Source: Paracoccaceae bacterium (GTDB lineage: Bacteria > Pseudomonadota > Alphaproteobacteria > Rhodobacterales > Rhodobacteraceae). Taken from it: 9,162 nucleotides of DNA. The DNA is taken from NCBI GenBank assembly GCA_003512825.1, contig DOOI01000005.1, positions 6,631 through 15,792 of the forward strand, written 5' to 3'. Positions 1 to 6,775 of the stretch are shown piece by piece (position 1 is the first letter of the stretch; every line of letters starts with the position of its first letter). The translations under genes and the position numbers were made by a program. Under the pieces are notes generated by a model. The model was not told the DNA's origin. It saw nothing but the letters and a program-made list of their open reading frames with translations, and ran no database searches.

Positions 1-1
1 A

Positions 2-733
2 GGGCTCGACCCCGAGCCGTTCATCGAACAAGAGAAGCATTCGACCCTCAAGCCGCTCTGGGATCTATGGCGGAGTGTCACGCAAGACTTCTTTGCGACC
101 TCCAGTTTCGCAGTGGTCGCCAATGAGACCTATGCGCGCGGCATCCGGTATTTCCTCGAAGATGAAATGGGAATGCCCTGTGCCTTTGCCGTGCCGCGCA
201 AGGCCGGGGCAAAGACCAATAATGAGTTTGTGCGCGCCGAGATGCGCCGCCTGCGGCCTCTGATCGTCATGGGGTCGATAAACGAGAAAATGTATCTCGC
301 AGAACTAAAGGGCGGTCATGGCCCCGCGCCAAGTTTCATCGCGGCCTCCTTCCCGGGAGCCGCCATTCGACGCGCAACAGGTACACCGTTCATGGGCTAC
401 GCTGGTGCGGTCTGGATGCTGCAAGAAGTGTGCAACGGTCTTTTTGATGCGCTGTTCCATATCCTGCCTCTGGCCAGCGAAATGGACAGCACTCAAGCAA
501 CCCCCACGTCATTGCGCCGCGACATGCCATGGGACGCCGACGCTCAAATGGCCTTGGACCGTATCCTGTCGGAACACCCTGTTTTGACGAGAATTTCTGC
601 CGCGCGAAACCTGCGCGATGCTGCTGAAAAACATGCGCTCGACCACGGTGCAGACCGGGTTGTCGTTGAATTTGTCGAAGCTCTGCGCGGCCCTGCTGGC
701 AGTGCTTCCTTGAACGAAGGAGAAGCAAGATGA
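2..733 (+). CDS. bchZ: Chlorophyllide a reductase subunit Z, C-terminal part
   Basis: This is the C-terminal 243 residues of BchZ; the frame is open to the left edge, so the N-terminal half lies outside the window. BchZ pairs with BchY as the catalytic component of chlorophyllide a reductase, a nitrogenase-like enzyme that receives electrons from BchX and reduces ring B on the way to bacteriochlorophyll a. Recognisable stretches are the [20 protein letters not shown] block near the left edge, the [20 protein letters not shown] block, and the [10 protein letters not shown] segment. The C-terminal MPWDADA...[18 protein letters not shown] region (from about base 524) resembles the small C-terminal domain shared with the BchB/ChlB family. 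The stop codon overlaps the pufQ start as ATGA, so translation of the two is probably coupled. The assignment rests on remembered family sequence and on the puf context. Confidence 0.95.
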   Translation, partial: GLDPEPFIEQEKHSTLKPLWDLWRSVTQDFFATSSFAVVANETYARGIRYFLEDEMGMPCAFAVPRKAGAKTNNEFVRAEMRRLRPLIVMGSINEKMYLAELKGGHGPAPSFIAASFPGAAIRRATGTPFMGYAGAVWMLQEVCNGLFDALFHILPLASEMDSTQATPTSLRRDMPWDADAQMALDRILSEHPVLTRISAARNLRDAAEKHALDHGADRVVVEFVEALRGPAGSASLNEGEAR

Positions 734-963
734 CTGATTTTGCCTCGAATGGCGGCCATGCCGATCATTCCCATCAGACGGCCAAGCGGCCCAATGTTGA
801 GTTTTACACATATTTTGTGCTGATCTTCCTCGCTGCGGTGCCTTTTGCCGCGGTGGCTTGGATTTGGTGCACGTTCCGAGATCGACAGCTTCCGGAGCTG
901 GGTCCATTTGCGCGCGCTTGGCGCGAAGCCTGGATCGTTACTCCGACCATTTTTCGGCTCTAA
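730..963 (+). CDS. pufQ: PufQ, bacteriochlorophyll biosynthesis cofactor
   Basis: A 77-residue protein with one hydrophobic segment (about residues 26-46, [20 protein letters not shown]) followed by the conserved C-terminal motif [15 protein letters not shown]...TPTIFRL that marks PufQ. In Rhodobacter, PufQ is needed for normal bacteriochlorophyll production and is proposed to act as a membrane carrier of pathway intermediates or on an early pathway enzyme; the exact role is still debated. The ATG at 730 overlaps the bchZ stop, and an AAGGAG ribosome binding site lies 7 bases upstream, inside bchZ. It is the first gene of the puf operon. Its messenger is separated from pufB by a 161-base structured spacer. 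Confidence 0.93.
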   Translation: MTDFASNGGHADHSHQTAKRPNVEFYTYFVLIFLAAVPFAAVAWIWCTFRDRQLPELGPFARAWREAWIVTPTIFRL

Positions 964-1124
964 CCCAGCCGATATTTCCAGACGCGGTGCGCCCGCCCGT
1001 CCGGTGTACGAGATCGCTTAGGCCCTGTCCCTTCGGGCCTTGGCGAAAACGCGGAAAGGCATGGTGCCTGCCCGTGACCCGGCCGCAGGGATTGCGGCGT
1101 CAGTCTGCCAATCCGGAGGATAGA
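964..1124 (+). promoter_or_regulatory. Structured pufQ-pufB intercistronic leader
   Basis: No gene is seen here. Several short inverted repeats are stacked ahead of pufB. AGGCCC/GGGCCT pairs at 1020-1025 with 1035-1040. AGGCA/TGCCT pairs at 1057-1061 with 1065-1069. GCCGCA/TGCGGC pairs at 1082-1087 with 1093-1098, and can be extended by TGAC/GTCA (1075-1078 with 1099-1102) across a 3-base bulge. The last stem ends about 13 bases before the GGAGGA ribosome binding site of pufB (1115-1120). In Rhodobacter the long puf transcript is cut between pufQ and pufB, and 5' structure protects the pufBA message; this spacer could do the same, which is inference. Confidence 0.5.
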
Positions 1125-1274
1125 ATGGCTGATAAATCTGACCTGAGCTTCACAGGTCTTACCGACGAGCAGGCGCAAGAACTGCACTCCGTCTATATGA
1201 GCGGGCTTTGGTTGTTTGTAACCGTTGCCGTAGTCGCTCATTTGGCGGTTTACATCTGGCGCCCTTGGTTCTGA
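1125..1274 (+). CDS. pufB: Light-harvesting 1 (antenna) beta subunit
   Basis: A 49-residue single-span antenna polypeptide, normal length for LH1 beta. The N-terminal half is polar and acidic ([20 protein letters not shown]), followed by a membrane helix at about residues 26-44 and the C-terminal YIWRPWF signature. His39 in the helix is the expected axial ligand of the antenna bacteriochlorophyll; His21 is the second conserved histidine near the cytoplasmic face. The start is fixed by a strong GGAGGA ribosome binding site 4 bases upstream of ATG 1125. The same frame is open further upstream to 858, but that extension has no family resemblance and overlaps pufQ. Together with PufA it forms the LH1 ring round the reaction centre. 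Confidence 0.97.
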   Translation: MADKSDLSFTGLTDEQAQELHSVYMSGLWLFVTVAVVAHLAVYIWRPWF

Positions 1275-1287
1275 GGAGGATCAAAAC

Positions 1288-1467
1288 ATGTCCAAATTTT
1301 ACAAGATCTGGCTGATTTTCGATCCCCGTCGCGTTTTTGTGGCGCAGGGTGTTTTCCTGTTCCTCTTGGCGGCGATGATCCATCTCGTGCTGCTTTCGAA
1401 CCCAGCTTACAACTGGTTCCAAATCGCAGCTGAAAAGCACGGCTACGCGACAGAAGCCTCGCAATAA
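1288..1467 (+). CDS. pufA: Light-harvesting 1 (antenna) alpha subunit
   Basis: A 59-residue LH1 alpha polypeptide. It opens with [20 protein letters not shown], the typical cytoplasmic amphipathic start with the conserved KIW...DPRR motif. A membrane helix follows (about residues 16-36), containing His32 as the expected bacteriochlorophyll ligand, and then the periplasmic NPAYNWFQ stretch. The gap from the pufB stop is 13 bases, and an AGGAGGA ribosome binding site lies at 1274-1280 just after that stop, so the two antenna genes are translated from one message. The TAA stop at 1465-1467 is followed 11 bases later by a strong hairpin. It pairs with PufB in alpha-beta units of LH1, encircling the PufL-PufM reaction centre. 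Confidence 0.97.
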   Translation: MSKFYKIWLIFDPRRVFVAQGVFLFLLAAMIHLVLLSNPAYNWFQIAAEKHGYATEASQ

Positions 1468-1478
1468 GTCCGACCCAA

Positions 1479-1508
1479 GGTTGCGGGCGGGGCCTCTCGC
1501 CCGCAACC
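1479..1508 (+). promoter_or_regulatory. pufA-pufL intercistronic RNA-stabilising hairpin
   Basis: A perfect 11-base-pair stem, GGTTGCGGGCG (1479-1489) with CGCCCGCAACC (1498-1508), encloses an 8-base loop. No T tract follows, so it is not a classical terminator. In Rhodobacter a hairpin at exactly this place blocks 3'-to-5' exonucleases and lets the pufBA message outlast pufLM. That sets the excess of antenna over reaction centre. Position, strength and lack of a T run all fit that role. The rest of the spacer to pufL (1509-1593) shows only a minor GCGC-TTC-GCGC hairpin at 1545-1555. Confidence 0.8.
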
Positions 1509-1593
1509 AAACACCATATTGATATAAACCTTCGGCACGCTCCCGCGCTTCGCGCCCAGCAAAGGACCGTCCCGCAACAGCGGAGATAAGGGC

Positions 1594-2442
1594 ATGGCAT
1601 TGCTCAGCTTCGAACGCAAATACCGTGTGCCAGGCGGCACGCTGGTAGGCGGGAACCTTTTCGACTTCTGGGTCGGGCCTTATTACGTAGGCTTTTTTGG
1701 GGTAACCACCTTCTTCTTCGCCACACTCGGGACACTACTCATTCTTTGGAGCGCAGTGCTCCAAGGAACATGGAACCCTTGGCTGATTTCCGTAAACCCA
1801 CCTCCAGTGGAAATGGGTTTGGCCTTTGCTCCGCTTCAAGAGGGCGGTCTTTGGCAAATTATTACCATATGCGCGATCGGTGCCTTCGTCAGTTGGGCTC
1901 TGCGTGAGGTGGAAATCTGTCGCAAGCTGGGAATGGGCTACCATGTTCCCGCGGCCTTTGGCGTTGCGATTTTCGCCTATGTCACCCTTGTGGTGATCCG
2001 ACCAATCCTCATGGGGGCTTGGGGCTATGCTTTCCCTTACGGGATCTGGACTCACCTCGATTGGGTCTCCAATACGGGCTATACCTACGGCAACTTCCAC
2101 TACAATCCGGCCCATATGATCGCGGTCTCCTTCTTCTTCACAAATGCTTTGGCCTTGGCCTTGCATGGGGCGCTGATCTTGTCTGCTGCCAACCCCGAAA
2201 AGGGCAAGGACATGCGGACGCCTGATCACGAAGATACGTATTTTCGCGATCTGATCGGCTATTCGGTGGGAACCTTGGGCATTCACCGGGTCGGGCTGTT
2301 GCTCGCCCTTAACGCGGGCTTTTGGTCCGCTATCTGCATCGTCATTTCCGGCACGATTTGGTTCGATCAATGGGTCGACTGGTGGGATTGGTGGCTGCAA
2401 CTGCCTTGGTGGGCTGACATCGCGGGAGGCGTAAATGGCTGA
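1594..2442 (+). CDS. pufL: Photosynthetic reaction centre L subunit
   Basis: A 282-residue reaction-centre L subunit, full length for the family, with five membrane helices. Numbering runs one ahead of Rhodobacter sphaeroides L. His154 matches the accessory bacteriochlorophyll ligand, His174 the special-pair ligand, and His191 and His231 the non-haem iron ligands. Glu105 matches the residue that hydrogen-bonds bacteriopheophytin; Glu213, Asp214 and Ser224 match the proton path to QB. With PufM it binds the pigments and quinones that carry out light-driven charge separation across the inner membrane. A GGAG ribosome binding site lies about 8 bases before ATG 1594. The gene ends inside pufM, overlapping it by 8 bases (ATGGCTGA), which suggests translational coupling and balanced L:M synthesis. 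Confidence 0.98.
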   Translation: MALLSFERKYRVPGGTLVGGNLFDFWVGPYYVGFFGVTTFFFATLGTLLILWSAVLQGTWNPWLISVNPPPVEMGLAFAPLQEGGLWQIITICAIGAFVSWALREVEICRKLGMGYHVPAAFGVAIFAYVTLVVIRPILMGAWGYAFPYGIWTHLDWVSNTGYTYGNFHYNPAHMIAVSFFFTNALALALHGALILSAANPEKGKDMRTPDHEDTYFRDLIGYSVGTLGIHRVGLLLALNAGFWSAICIVISGTIWFDQWVDWWDWWLQLPWWADIAGGVNG

Positions 2443-3358
2443 GTATCAAAACATCTTCACCCAAGTTCAGGTCCGCGGACATGCTGAAATGGGTCTGGTC
2501 GAGAACGTTGCCCTTCACAACCGCACTAAAACCGCCGGGTTTTCCTCCTTGATGGGATGGATTGGGAACGCTCAGCTCGGTCCTGTCTATCTCGGTGCGA
2601 TGGGTGTGCTCTCATTAGCCTCGGGGGCGATCTGGTTCATGCTGTGCGGCGCTTGGTTCTGGTATCAGGCAGGCTTCAACCCAGCAGTCTTTGCGCGGGA
2701 TCTGTTCTGGTTCAGCCTTGAACCCCCCTCAGAGGAATATGGCTTGGGCTTTGCTCCGATCAAGGAAGGAGGACTTTGGCTCATCGCCAGCTTCTTCTTG
2801 CTGATCAGCGTCTGCGCGTGGTGGGTTCGCACCTATCTGCGGGCCGAAGCGCTTGGTATGGGCAAACATGTCTGCTGGGCATTTGCCTCGGCGATCTGGC
2901 TGTTTCTCGTTCTTGGCTTGATCCGGCCTCTGCTGATGGGGTCTTGGAGCCACGCAGTGCCATATGGGATCTTCAGTCACCTGGATTGGACCAACCTTTT
3001 CAGTCTGACCTATGGCAACCTGTTCTATAATCCCTTCCATGCTCTTTCCATTGCCTTTCTTTATGGCGCGGCCCTTCTCTTCGCCATGCATGGCGCCACT
3101 ATCCTTGCGGTGAGCCGTTTTGGCGGTGACCGCGAATTGGAGCAGATCGCAGATCGAGGCACGGCCTCTGAACGCGCGGCTTTGTTCTGGCGCTGGACGA
3201 TGGGCTTTAATGCGACAATGGAAGGAATTCACCGTTGGGCTTGGTGGTTTGCCGTTCTCGTCACGTTGACCGGGGGCATCGGTATCCTGCTGACTGGCAC
3301 AGTTGTCGACAACTGGTATGTCTGGGCTCAAGAACATGGCTACGCGCCACTACAGTGA
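2435..3358 (+). CDS. pufM: Photosynthetic reaction centre M subunit
   Basis: A 307-residue reaction-centre M subunit that lines up with Rhodobacter sphaeroides M at key sites without any offset. His182 (accessory bacteriochlorophyll), His202 (special pair), His219 and His266 plus Glu234 (non-haem iron), Trp252 (QA pocket) and Tyr210 (active-branch electron transfer) are all present. Five membrane helices are visible. The C-terminus is short, ending ...YAPLQ, like Rhodobacter M and without an extension. It forms the reaction-centre core with PufL, whose gene it overlaps by 8 bases. The TGA stop is part of the TGAGGAA ribosome binding site of the next gene, so the operon is tightly packed here. 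Confidence 0.98.
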   Translation: MAEYQNIFTQVQVRGHAEMGLVENVALHNRTKTAGFSSLMGWIGNAQLGPVYLGAMGVLSLASGAIWFMLCGAWFWYQAGFNPAVFARDLFWFSLEPPSEEYGLGFAPIKEGGLWLIASFFLLISVCAWWVRTYLRAEALGMGKHVCWAFASAIWLFLVLGLIRPLLMGSWSHAVPYGIFSHLDWTNLFSLTYGNLFYNPFHALSIAFLYGAALLFAMHGATILAVSRFGGDRELEQIADRGTASERAALFWRWTMGFNATMEGIHRWAWWFAVLVTLTGGIGILLTGTVVDNWYVWAQEHGYAPLQ

Positions 3359-3368
3359 GGAATTGACC

Positions 3369-3599
3369 ATGTCTGATGATTATTTCCACGAAGGACGCCG
3401 ACAGACCCTGACGTTTTGGGGCTTGGGCCAGATGCTCAAAGGGGCAGGGTATGCCGCCGCATTCCTACTCGTCATATCCTTGATACTGGGCGGGCTCTTT
3501 TTGATCAGCAAAGCGCTGCCGGATGCCAGCAAAGAGGCCCCATCACCATATGGGGCGTTGGAGCCTGACAGCCAAAAGGGCGCACGCAGCTTCGTCTAA
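3369..3599 (+). CDS. pufX: PufX, reaction centre-LH1 core protein
   Basis: A 76-residue single-span protein directly after pufM. It matches PufX by the segment GLGQMLKGAGY (residues 18-28), comparable to the QMMKGAGW region of Rhodobacter sphaeroides PufX. A membrane helix follows (about 27-48) with ALP at its end, then a proline-rich tail with a YGALE motif (61-65) similar to TGALE of the Rhodobacter protein. Its length is close to that family (about 80). In Rhodobacter, PufX opens the LH1 ring so quinol can leave the reaction centre, and organises core dimers. The ATG at 3369 is chosen because TGAGGAA at 3356-3362 is a good ribosome binding site 6 bases upstream. An earlier in-frame start at 3303 would overlap pufM and adds nothing recognisable. 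PufX diverges quickly, so identification rests on motif plus position. Confidence 0.87.
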   Translation: MSDDYFHEGRRQTLTFWGLGQMLKGAGYAAAFLLVISLILGGLFLISKALPDASKEAPSPYGALEPDSQKGARSFV

Positions 3600-3608
3600 T
3601 TTGAACAC

Positions 3609-3635
3609 TCTCAGGGCAGATCCTTTGCCCTGAGA
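3609..3635 (+). terminator. Hairpin directly after pufX
   Basis: A perfect 10-base-pair stem, TCTCAGGGCA (3609-3618) with TGCCCTGAGA (3626-3635), has a 7-base loop and starts 10 bases after the pufX stop. No T run follows (CACCA), so it is more likely a 3'-end stabilising structure for the pufLMX message than a stand-alone terminator. A second, weaker stem, TTCCTGT/ACAGGAA (3691-3697 with 3703-3709), lies between this hairpin and the T-tailed one at 3714. Confidence 0.6.
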
Positions 3636-3713
3636 CACCATCCGGGCGTCACGCCGGCTCGGATCCGTGGCGTTTATTCGCTCGGTTCCCTTCCTGTTGG
3701 CTACAGGAAACTT

Positions 3714-3748
3714 GGTGCCGTGTTGGCTTCCTTCACGGCACCCTTTTT
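3714..3748 (+). terminator. Rho-independent terminator of the puf operon
   Basis: A 9-base-pair GC-rich stem, GGTGCCGTG (3714-3722) with CACGGCACC (3734-3742), has an 11-base loop and is followed by C and five T residues (3744-3748). It sits 27 bases before the dxs start, ahead of the dxs ribosome binding site. It should end most puf transcripts. Read-through or a separate promoter must then serve dxs; no clear promoter is seen in 3636-3713. Confidence 0.75.
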
Positions 3749-3775
3749 GCCCGACCCTCAGCGGAGGACTAAGTC

Positions 3776-5698
3776 ATGAGCAACATTCCCACATCCACGC
3801 CACATCTCGACAGAGTGGCCTCTCCCGCTGACCTAAAGCGATTGACGGACGAGGAACTTGCGTTTTTGGCAGAGGAGTTGCGGCAGGAAACCATCGATGT
3901 CGTCAGCCAGACAGGCGGGCATCTTGGGTCGTCGCTCGGTGTGGTCGAGCTGAGCGTCGCGCTACATGCCGTGTTCAACACCCCCCATGACAAGCTGATC
4001 TGGGATGTCGGGCATCAATGCTACCCGCATAAAATTCTCACAGGGCGCCGTGACCGAATGCTCACTCTGCGCCAAGCCAATGGCCTATCGGGGTTCACCA
4101 AGCGCAGCGAAAGCGATTTTGACCCCTTTGGCGCCGCGCATTCGTCCACCTCAATTTCCGCCGCCCTTGGTTTTGCCGTTGGCCGGGACTTAGGCATGTC
4201 TGTTGGCGACGCGATTGCCGTGATCGGCGATGGGGCAATCACGGCCGGCATGGCATATGAGTCACTTAATCACGCGGGGCATCTAAAAAAGCGGCTGTTT
4301 GTCATTCTGAACGACAATGACATGAGCATCGCGCCGCCTGTCGGCGCGCTTCAGGGGTATCTCAACTCCATCGCCAAAGGGCCGCTGTCATCTCTCAAAG
4401 ATGTCGCAGAGGGCATCGAGATGAATTTGCCAAGCCCGCTCCGCGAGGGGGCACGCCGCGCGCGGCAAATCGTAACGGGCCTCCCGGGCGGATCAACGCT
4501 CTTTGAAGAGTTCGGTTTTGCCTATATCGGCCCCGTCGATGGTCATAACATGGGCGCGCTTTTGAGCACTCTGCGTGCGGCGCGGACGCGTGCAAAAGGG
4601 CCAGTCTTGATTCATGTTGTGACAACAAAAGGCAAAGGTTACGCCCCCGCCGAACGCGCGGATGACAAGTATCACGGCGTCGCAAAATTCGACCGCGCCA
4701 CGGGGCAGCAGAAAAAATCTGCATCCAACGCGCCCAGTTACACCGCAGTCTTCGGGCAACGCCTATGCGACGAGGCGGCGCGCGACCCCAAAGTGGTTGC
4801 AATCACCGCTGCGATGCCCGGCGGGACTGGGCTCGATACAATGGCAGCCCGGTTTCCCGCACGCGTTTTCGATGTCGGGATTGCCGAGCAACATGGGGTC
4901 ACCTTTGCCGCTGGTCTTGCTGCAGCAGGGATGAAGCCGTTTTGCGCGATCTACTCCAGCTTTTTGCAGCGTGGCTATGACCAGATCGTCCATGATGTCG
5001 CCTTGCAAAATCTGCCCGTGCGCTTTGCGATTGATCGCGCCGGGCTGGTCGGCCAGGACGGGGCTACCCACGCGGGCGCTTTCGATATCTGCTTCTTGGC
5101 GAATTTGCCGAACTTTACAGTCATGGCAGCCGGAGATGAGGCCGACCTTTGCCATATGATAGCCACGGCTGTGGCGCATGACTCCGGGCCCATTGCCTTT
5201 CGCTACCCGCGCGGTGAGGGCCGCGGGGTGGACCTCCCCGAGCGCGGCGTGCCGCTGGAAATCGGCCGCGGCAGGATCTTGCAAGAGGGAGAGGACATCG
5301 CCCTATTGTCCTTCGGGGCACATCTGGGCGAGACCTTGGAAGCGGCACAGATGCTTGCGTCCAGTGGGATATCAGTCACCGTCGCCGATGCGCGCTTTGC
5401 AAAACCGCTTGATACACAGCTCATTGACCGCCTTTTCGCGACACATCGCGCTGTCATAACTATTGAACAAGGCTCGTCCGGAGGGTTTGGCGCGCTGGTC
5501 CTGCAATATCTTGCCGCAAACGGTGGTTTGTCAAAGGGCCGATCTGTTCGCACGATGACTTTGCCGGATCGTTTCATCGACCAAGGCGCACCAGAGCAAA
5601 TGTATGCGTGGGCAGGTTTGGCAAAAAATAACATTGTCGATCACGCAAAGCAGCTCTTGGGCCAAAGGGAAAAGGTCAAAGTTGTAAGCTTTATCTGA
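3776..5698 (+). CDS. dxs: 1-deoxy-D-xylulose-5-phosphate synthase
   Basis: A 640-residue thiamine-diphosphate enzyme of normal family length. It condenses pyruvate with glyceraldehyde 3-phosphate to give deoxyxylulose phosphate, the first step of the MEP isoprenoid pathway, in the cytoplasm. Visible features are His49 in GGHLGSSLG, His80 in WDVGHQ, His122 in GAAHSSTS, and the thiamine-diphosphate/Mg motif from GDG (151-153) to NDND (179-182). The catalytic Glu371 lies in DVGIAEQHG, with the substrate-site segments [24 protein letters not shown] and FRYPRG beyond it. The start has a GGAGG ribosome binding site 8 bases upstream. A dxs gene after pufX is also found in Rhodobacter, where it feeds phytyl tails, carotenoids and quinones. 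The last dozen residues ([12 protein letters not shown]) look like a short non-conserved tail. A second dxs may exist elsewhere in the genome, so this may be the photosynthesis-linked copy. Confidence 0.97.
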   Translation: MSNIPTSTPHLDRVASPADLKRLTDEELAFLAEELRQETIDVVSQTGGHLGSSLGVVELSVALHAVFNTPHDKLIWDVGHQCYPHKILTGRRDRMLTLRQANGLSGFTKRSESDFDPFGAAHSSTSISAALGFAVGRDLGMSVGDAIAVIGDGAITAGMAYESLNHAGHLKKRLFVILNDNDMSIAPPVGALQGYLNSIAKGPLSSLKDVAEGIEMNLPSPLREGARRARQIVTGLPGGSTLFEEFGFAYIGPVDGHNMGALLSTLRAARTRAKGPVLIHVVTTKGKGYAPAERADDKYHGVAKFDRATGQQKKSASNAPSYTAVFGQRLCDEAARDPKVVAITAAMPGGTGLDTMAARFPARVFDVGIAEQHGVTFAAGLAAAGMKPFCAIYSSFLQRGYDQIVHDVALQNLPVRFAIDRAGLVGQDGATHAGAFDICFLANLPNFTVMAAGDEADLCHMIATAVAHDSGPIAFRYPRGEGRGVDLPERGVPLEIGRGRILQEGEDIALLSFGAHLGETLEAAQMLASSGISVTVADARFAKPLDTQLIDRLFATHRAVITIEQGSSGGFGALVLQYLAANGGLSKGRSVRTMTLPDRFIDQGAPEQMYAWAGLAKNNIVDHAKQLLGQREKVKVVSFI

Positions 5699-5742
5699 CA
5701 GTTTCGTGGTCAATCGCCTAGGACTCTTGCAAATGTGTCAAC

Positions 5743-6387
5743 TTGTGCGACTATTTCGTGCAGAATCTGAAAGTTTGTGAAGACCCGGAAACGAGCGACA
5801 CAGTGAAGTTCCAACAAGTATATTTCGTCTTGGACAAGGAATTCCGCCTCCTTTGGGTTGGCGGAGAATGGGATGATTTTGCCAACGCGAATGGCGGGCA
5901 GAATGCACAGATCAATGATGTGCTGTCCACGTCATTGCTGGACCACATTGTCGATCAAGATACCAAACGGGCGATGGTGCGTTTGGTCGAAGCCGTCATG
6001 GATGTGCAGGAGCCGTTAAAGATTGATTATCGCTGTGACAGCCCAGAGATGCTGCGCCGCTTTCAAATGACCGTCCAGCCGATGAAAGAAGGCAGGGTCT
6101 TGGTCGTCCATGACCTGAGAGACGCACAATCTTTCAAGGTGCCGTTGTTCCCTTGGCGCCACAATCCGCATGCGGATGAAAAGAAATGCTCGTTTTGCAA
6201 TCGGGTCAAATTTGTCGGGAAAGATTGGCAAACCCCTGAAAGTCTGGGAGACAGCCATCCAGACGACGTCGCTTTTATGCTATGTGGCGATTGCGAACAC
6301 CGCGTAGAAGAAGCCATTTCAGCCCTGCGCGACGGCCGCAAACCCTTGGGTGCGATCACCGGGGGCTTTAGCTCGGACGTTACATAA
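5743..6387 (+). CDS. Unassigned PAS-like protein with a two-CxxC zinc-ribbon-like C-terminus
   Basis: I do not recognise this 214-residue soluble protein by name. Residues about 24-127 look like a PAS sensor fold: VYFVLDKEFRLLWVGGEWDD, a helical middle ending DQDTKRAMVRLVEAV, then strands ending GRVLVVHDLRDA. The C-terminal part holds CSFC (Cys149, Cys152) and CGDC (Cys181, Cys184), a spacing that suggests one bound zinc or a redox-active cysteine pair. No kinase, cyclase or helix-turn-helix output domain is visible. The frame is open from a TAG at 5719; the first start codon is TTG 5743, with GTG at 5758 and 5803 as alternatives. No good ribosome binding site precedes any of them, so the start is uncertain. 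It follows dxs by 44 bases with no hairpin and may be co-transcribed. A sensory or regulatory role in photosynthesis is inference from position. Confidence 0.75.
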   Translation: MCDYFVQNLKVCEDPETSDTVKFQQVYFVLDKEFRLLWVGGEWDDFANANGGQNAQINDVLSTSLLDHIVDQDTKRAMVRLVEAVMDVQEPLKIDYRCDSPEMLRRFQMTVQPMKEGRVLVVHDLRDAQSFKVPLFPWRHNPHADEKKCSFCNRVKFVGKDWQTPESLGDSHPDDVAFMLCGDCEHRVEEAISALRDGRKPLGAITGGFSSDVT

Positions 6388-6613
6388 CGCCTCTTGTCCG
6401 GCAGGGCGCCTTCCCTCCATGAACACGTCCTCTCGCCGGTGCAAACTTGGCGTCGCCATGCACGCCGTCATCGCGCTGGGTCCATTGCTGCTTGCAATGA
6501 TACCCCCGAGGCATAAGAATTCGGCTGAGTGTTCAACTTCAACAAAATTCGCCGCTGAGACACTTTTGACAAGCCGGGCTGCGCTTTCCCATGAGGTGAC
6601 GAATGGGTGATTA

Positions 6614-6643
6614 TTGGGGAAGAGGCGTAAGGCGGCCTATAAA
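6614..6643 (+). promoter_or_regulatory. Possible sigma-70 promoter for the ABC transporter operon
   Basis: TATAAA (6638-6643) is a good -10 candidate in an otherwise GC-rich setting. TTGGGG (6614-6619) is a partial match to a -35 box at 18 bases spacing. It would give a leader of roughly 125 bases before the start at 6776. This is a visual match only. Confidence 0.3.
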
Positions 6644-6708
6644 ATAAAATAAAAACAGTGGCTTAATGAAAAACAGACTTGGGTAAGACCTTCAGAGGAG
6701 CGTTTGAA

Positions 6709-6750
6709 ATGAAAGGGCGGCAACGCCGCTGCAAGACAATCGAAAAATAA
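6709..6750 (+). CDS. Possible 13-residue leader peptide
   Basis: ATG 6709 is preceded 8 bases upstream by AGAGGAG (6694-6700), as good a ribosome binding site as any in the window. It opens a 13-codon frame, MKGRQRRCKTIEK, ending in TAA. The peptide is strongly basic with one cysteine. Its codons 4-7 lie in a small hairpin (GCGGC/GCCGC, 6717-6721 with 6725-6729). It ends 25 bases before the binding-protein gene, so it could act as a leader that tunes translation or transcription downstream. Such short frames also occur by chance. Confidence 0.25.
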   Translation: MKGRQRRCKTIEK

Positions 6751-6775
6751 CTCAGACGAAAAAGGGAGAGACGAC

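Larger units (their letters stand above)
6388..6775 (+). other. Intergenic region without a recognisable gene
   Basis: This 388-base spacer separates the photosynthesis-linked genes from the ABC transporter genes. An open frame at 6350-6610 overlaps the end of the preceding gene, has no good ribosome binding site and resembles nothing I know. Imperfect direct repeats AATTCGGCTGAG (6518-6529) and AATTCGCCGCTGAG (6546-6559) lie 28 bases apart. From about 6605 the composition changes to A/T-rich, with an A/T run at 6638-6655. No convincing T-tailed terminator was found after the gene ending at 6387. No terminal inverted repeats or transposase pieces were recognised. Confidence 0.6.

Noticed and set aside
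858..1124. In-frame extension upstream of pufB that would make a 138-residue protein
   Set aside because: The LH1 beta family is about 49 residues, the extension overlaps pufQ and the strong ribosome binding site lies just before ATG 1125.
1735..2400. 221-codon open frame on the minus strand within pufL
   Set aside because: Antisense shadow of a clearly coding, fully conserved pufL; its product has low-complexity composition and no recognisable domain.
2729..3337. 202-codon open frame on the minus strand within pufM
   Set aside because: Antisense shadow of pufM with no family resemblance.
5720..5760. Possible PpsR/CrtJ operator (TGT-N12-ACA) upstream of the PAS-like gene
   Set aside because: TGT triplets occur but none has ACA at the required 12-base spacing; none was found before pufQ or dxs either.
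6566..6594. TTGACA at 6566-6571 as a -35 box
   Set aside because: No acceptable -10 box lies at 16-18 bases spacing; the expected position reads CCATGA.
6350..6610. 86-codon open frame after the PAS-like gene
   Set aside because: It overlaps the previous gene, has no convincing ribosome binding site and its product resembles no family I know; probably chance.
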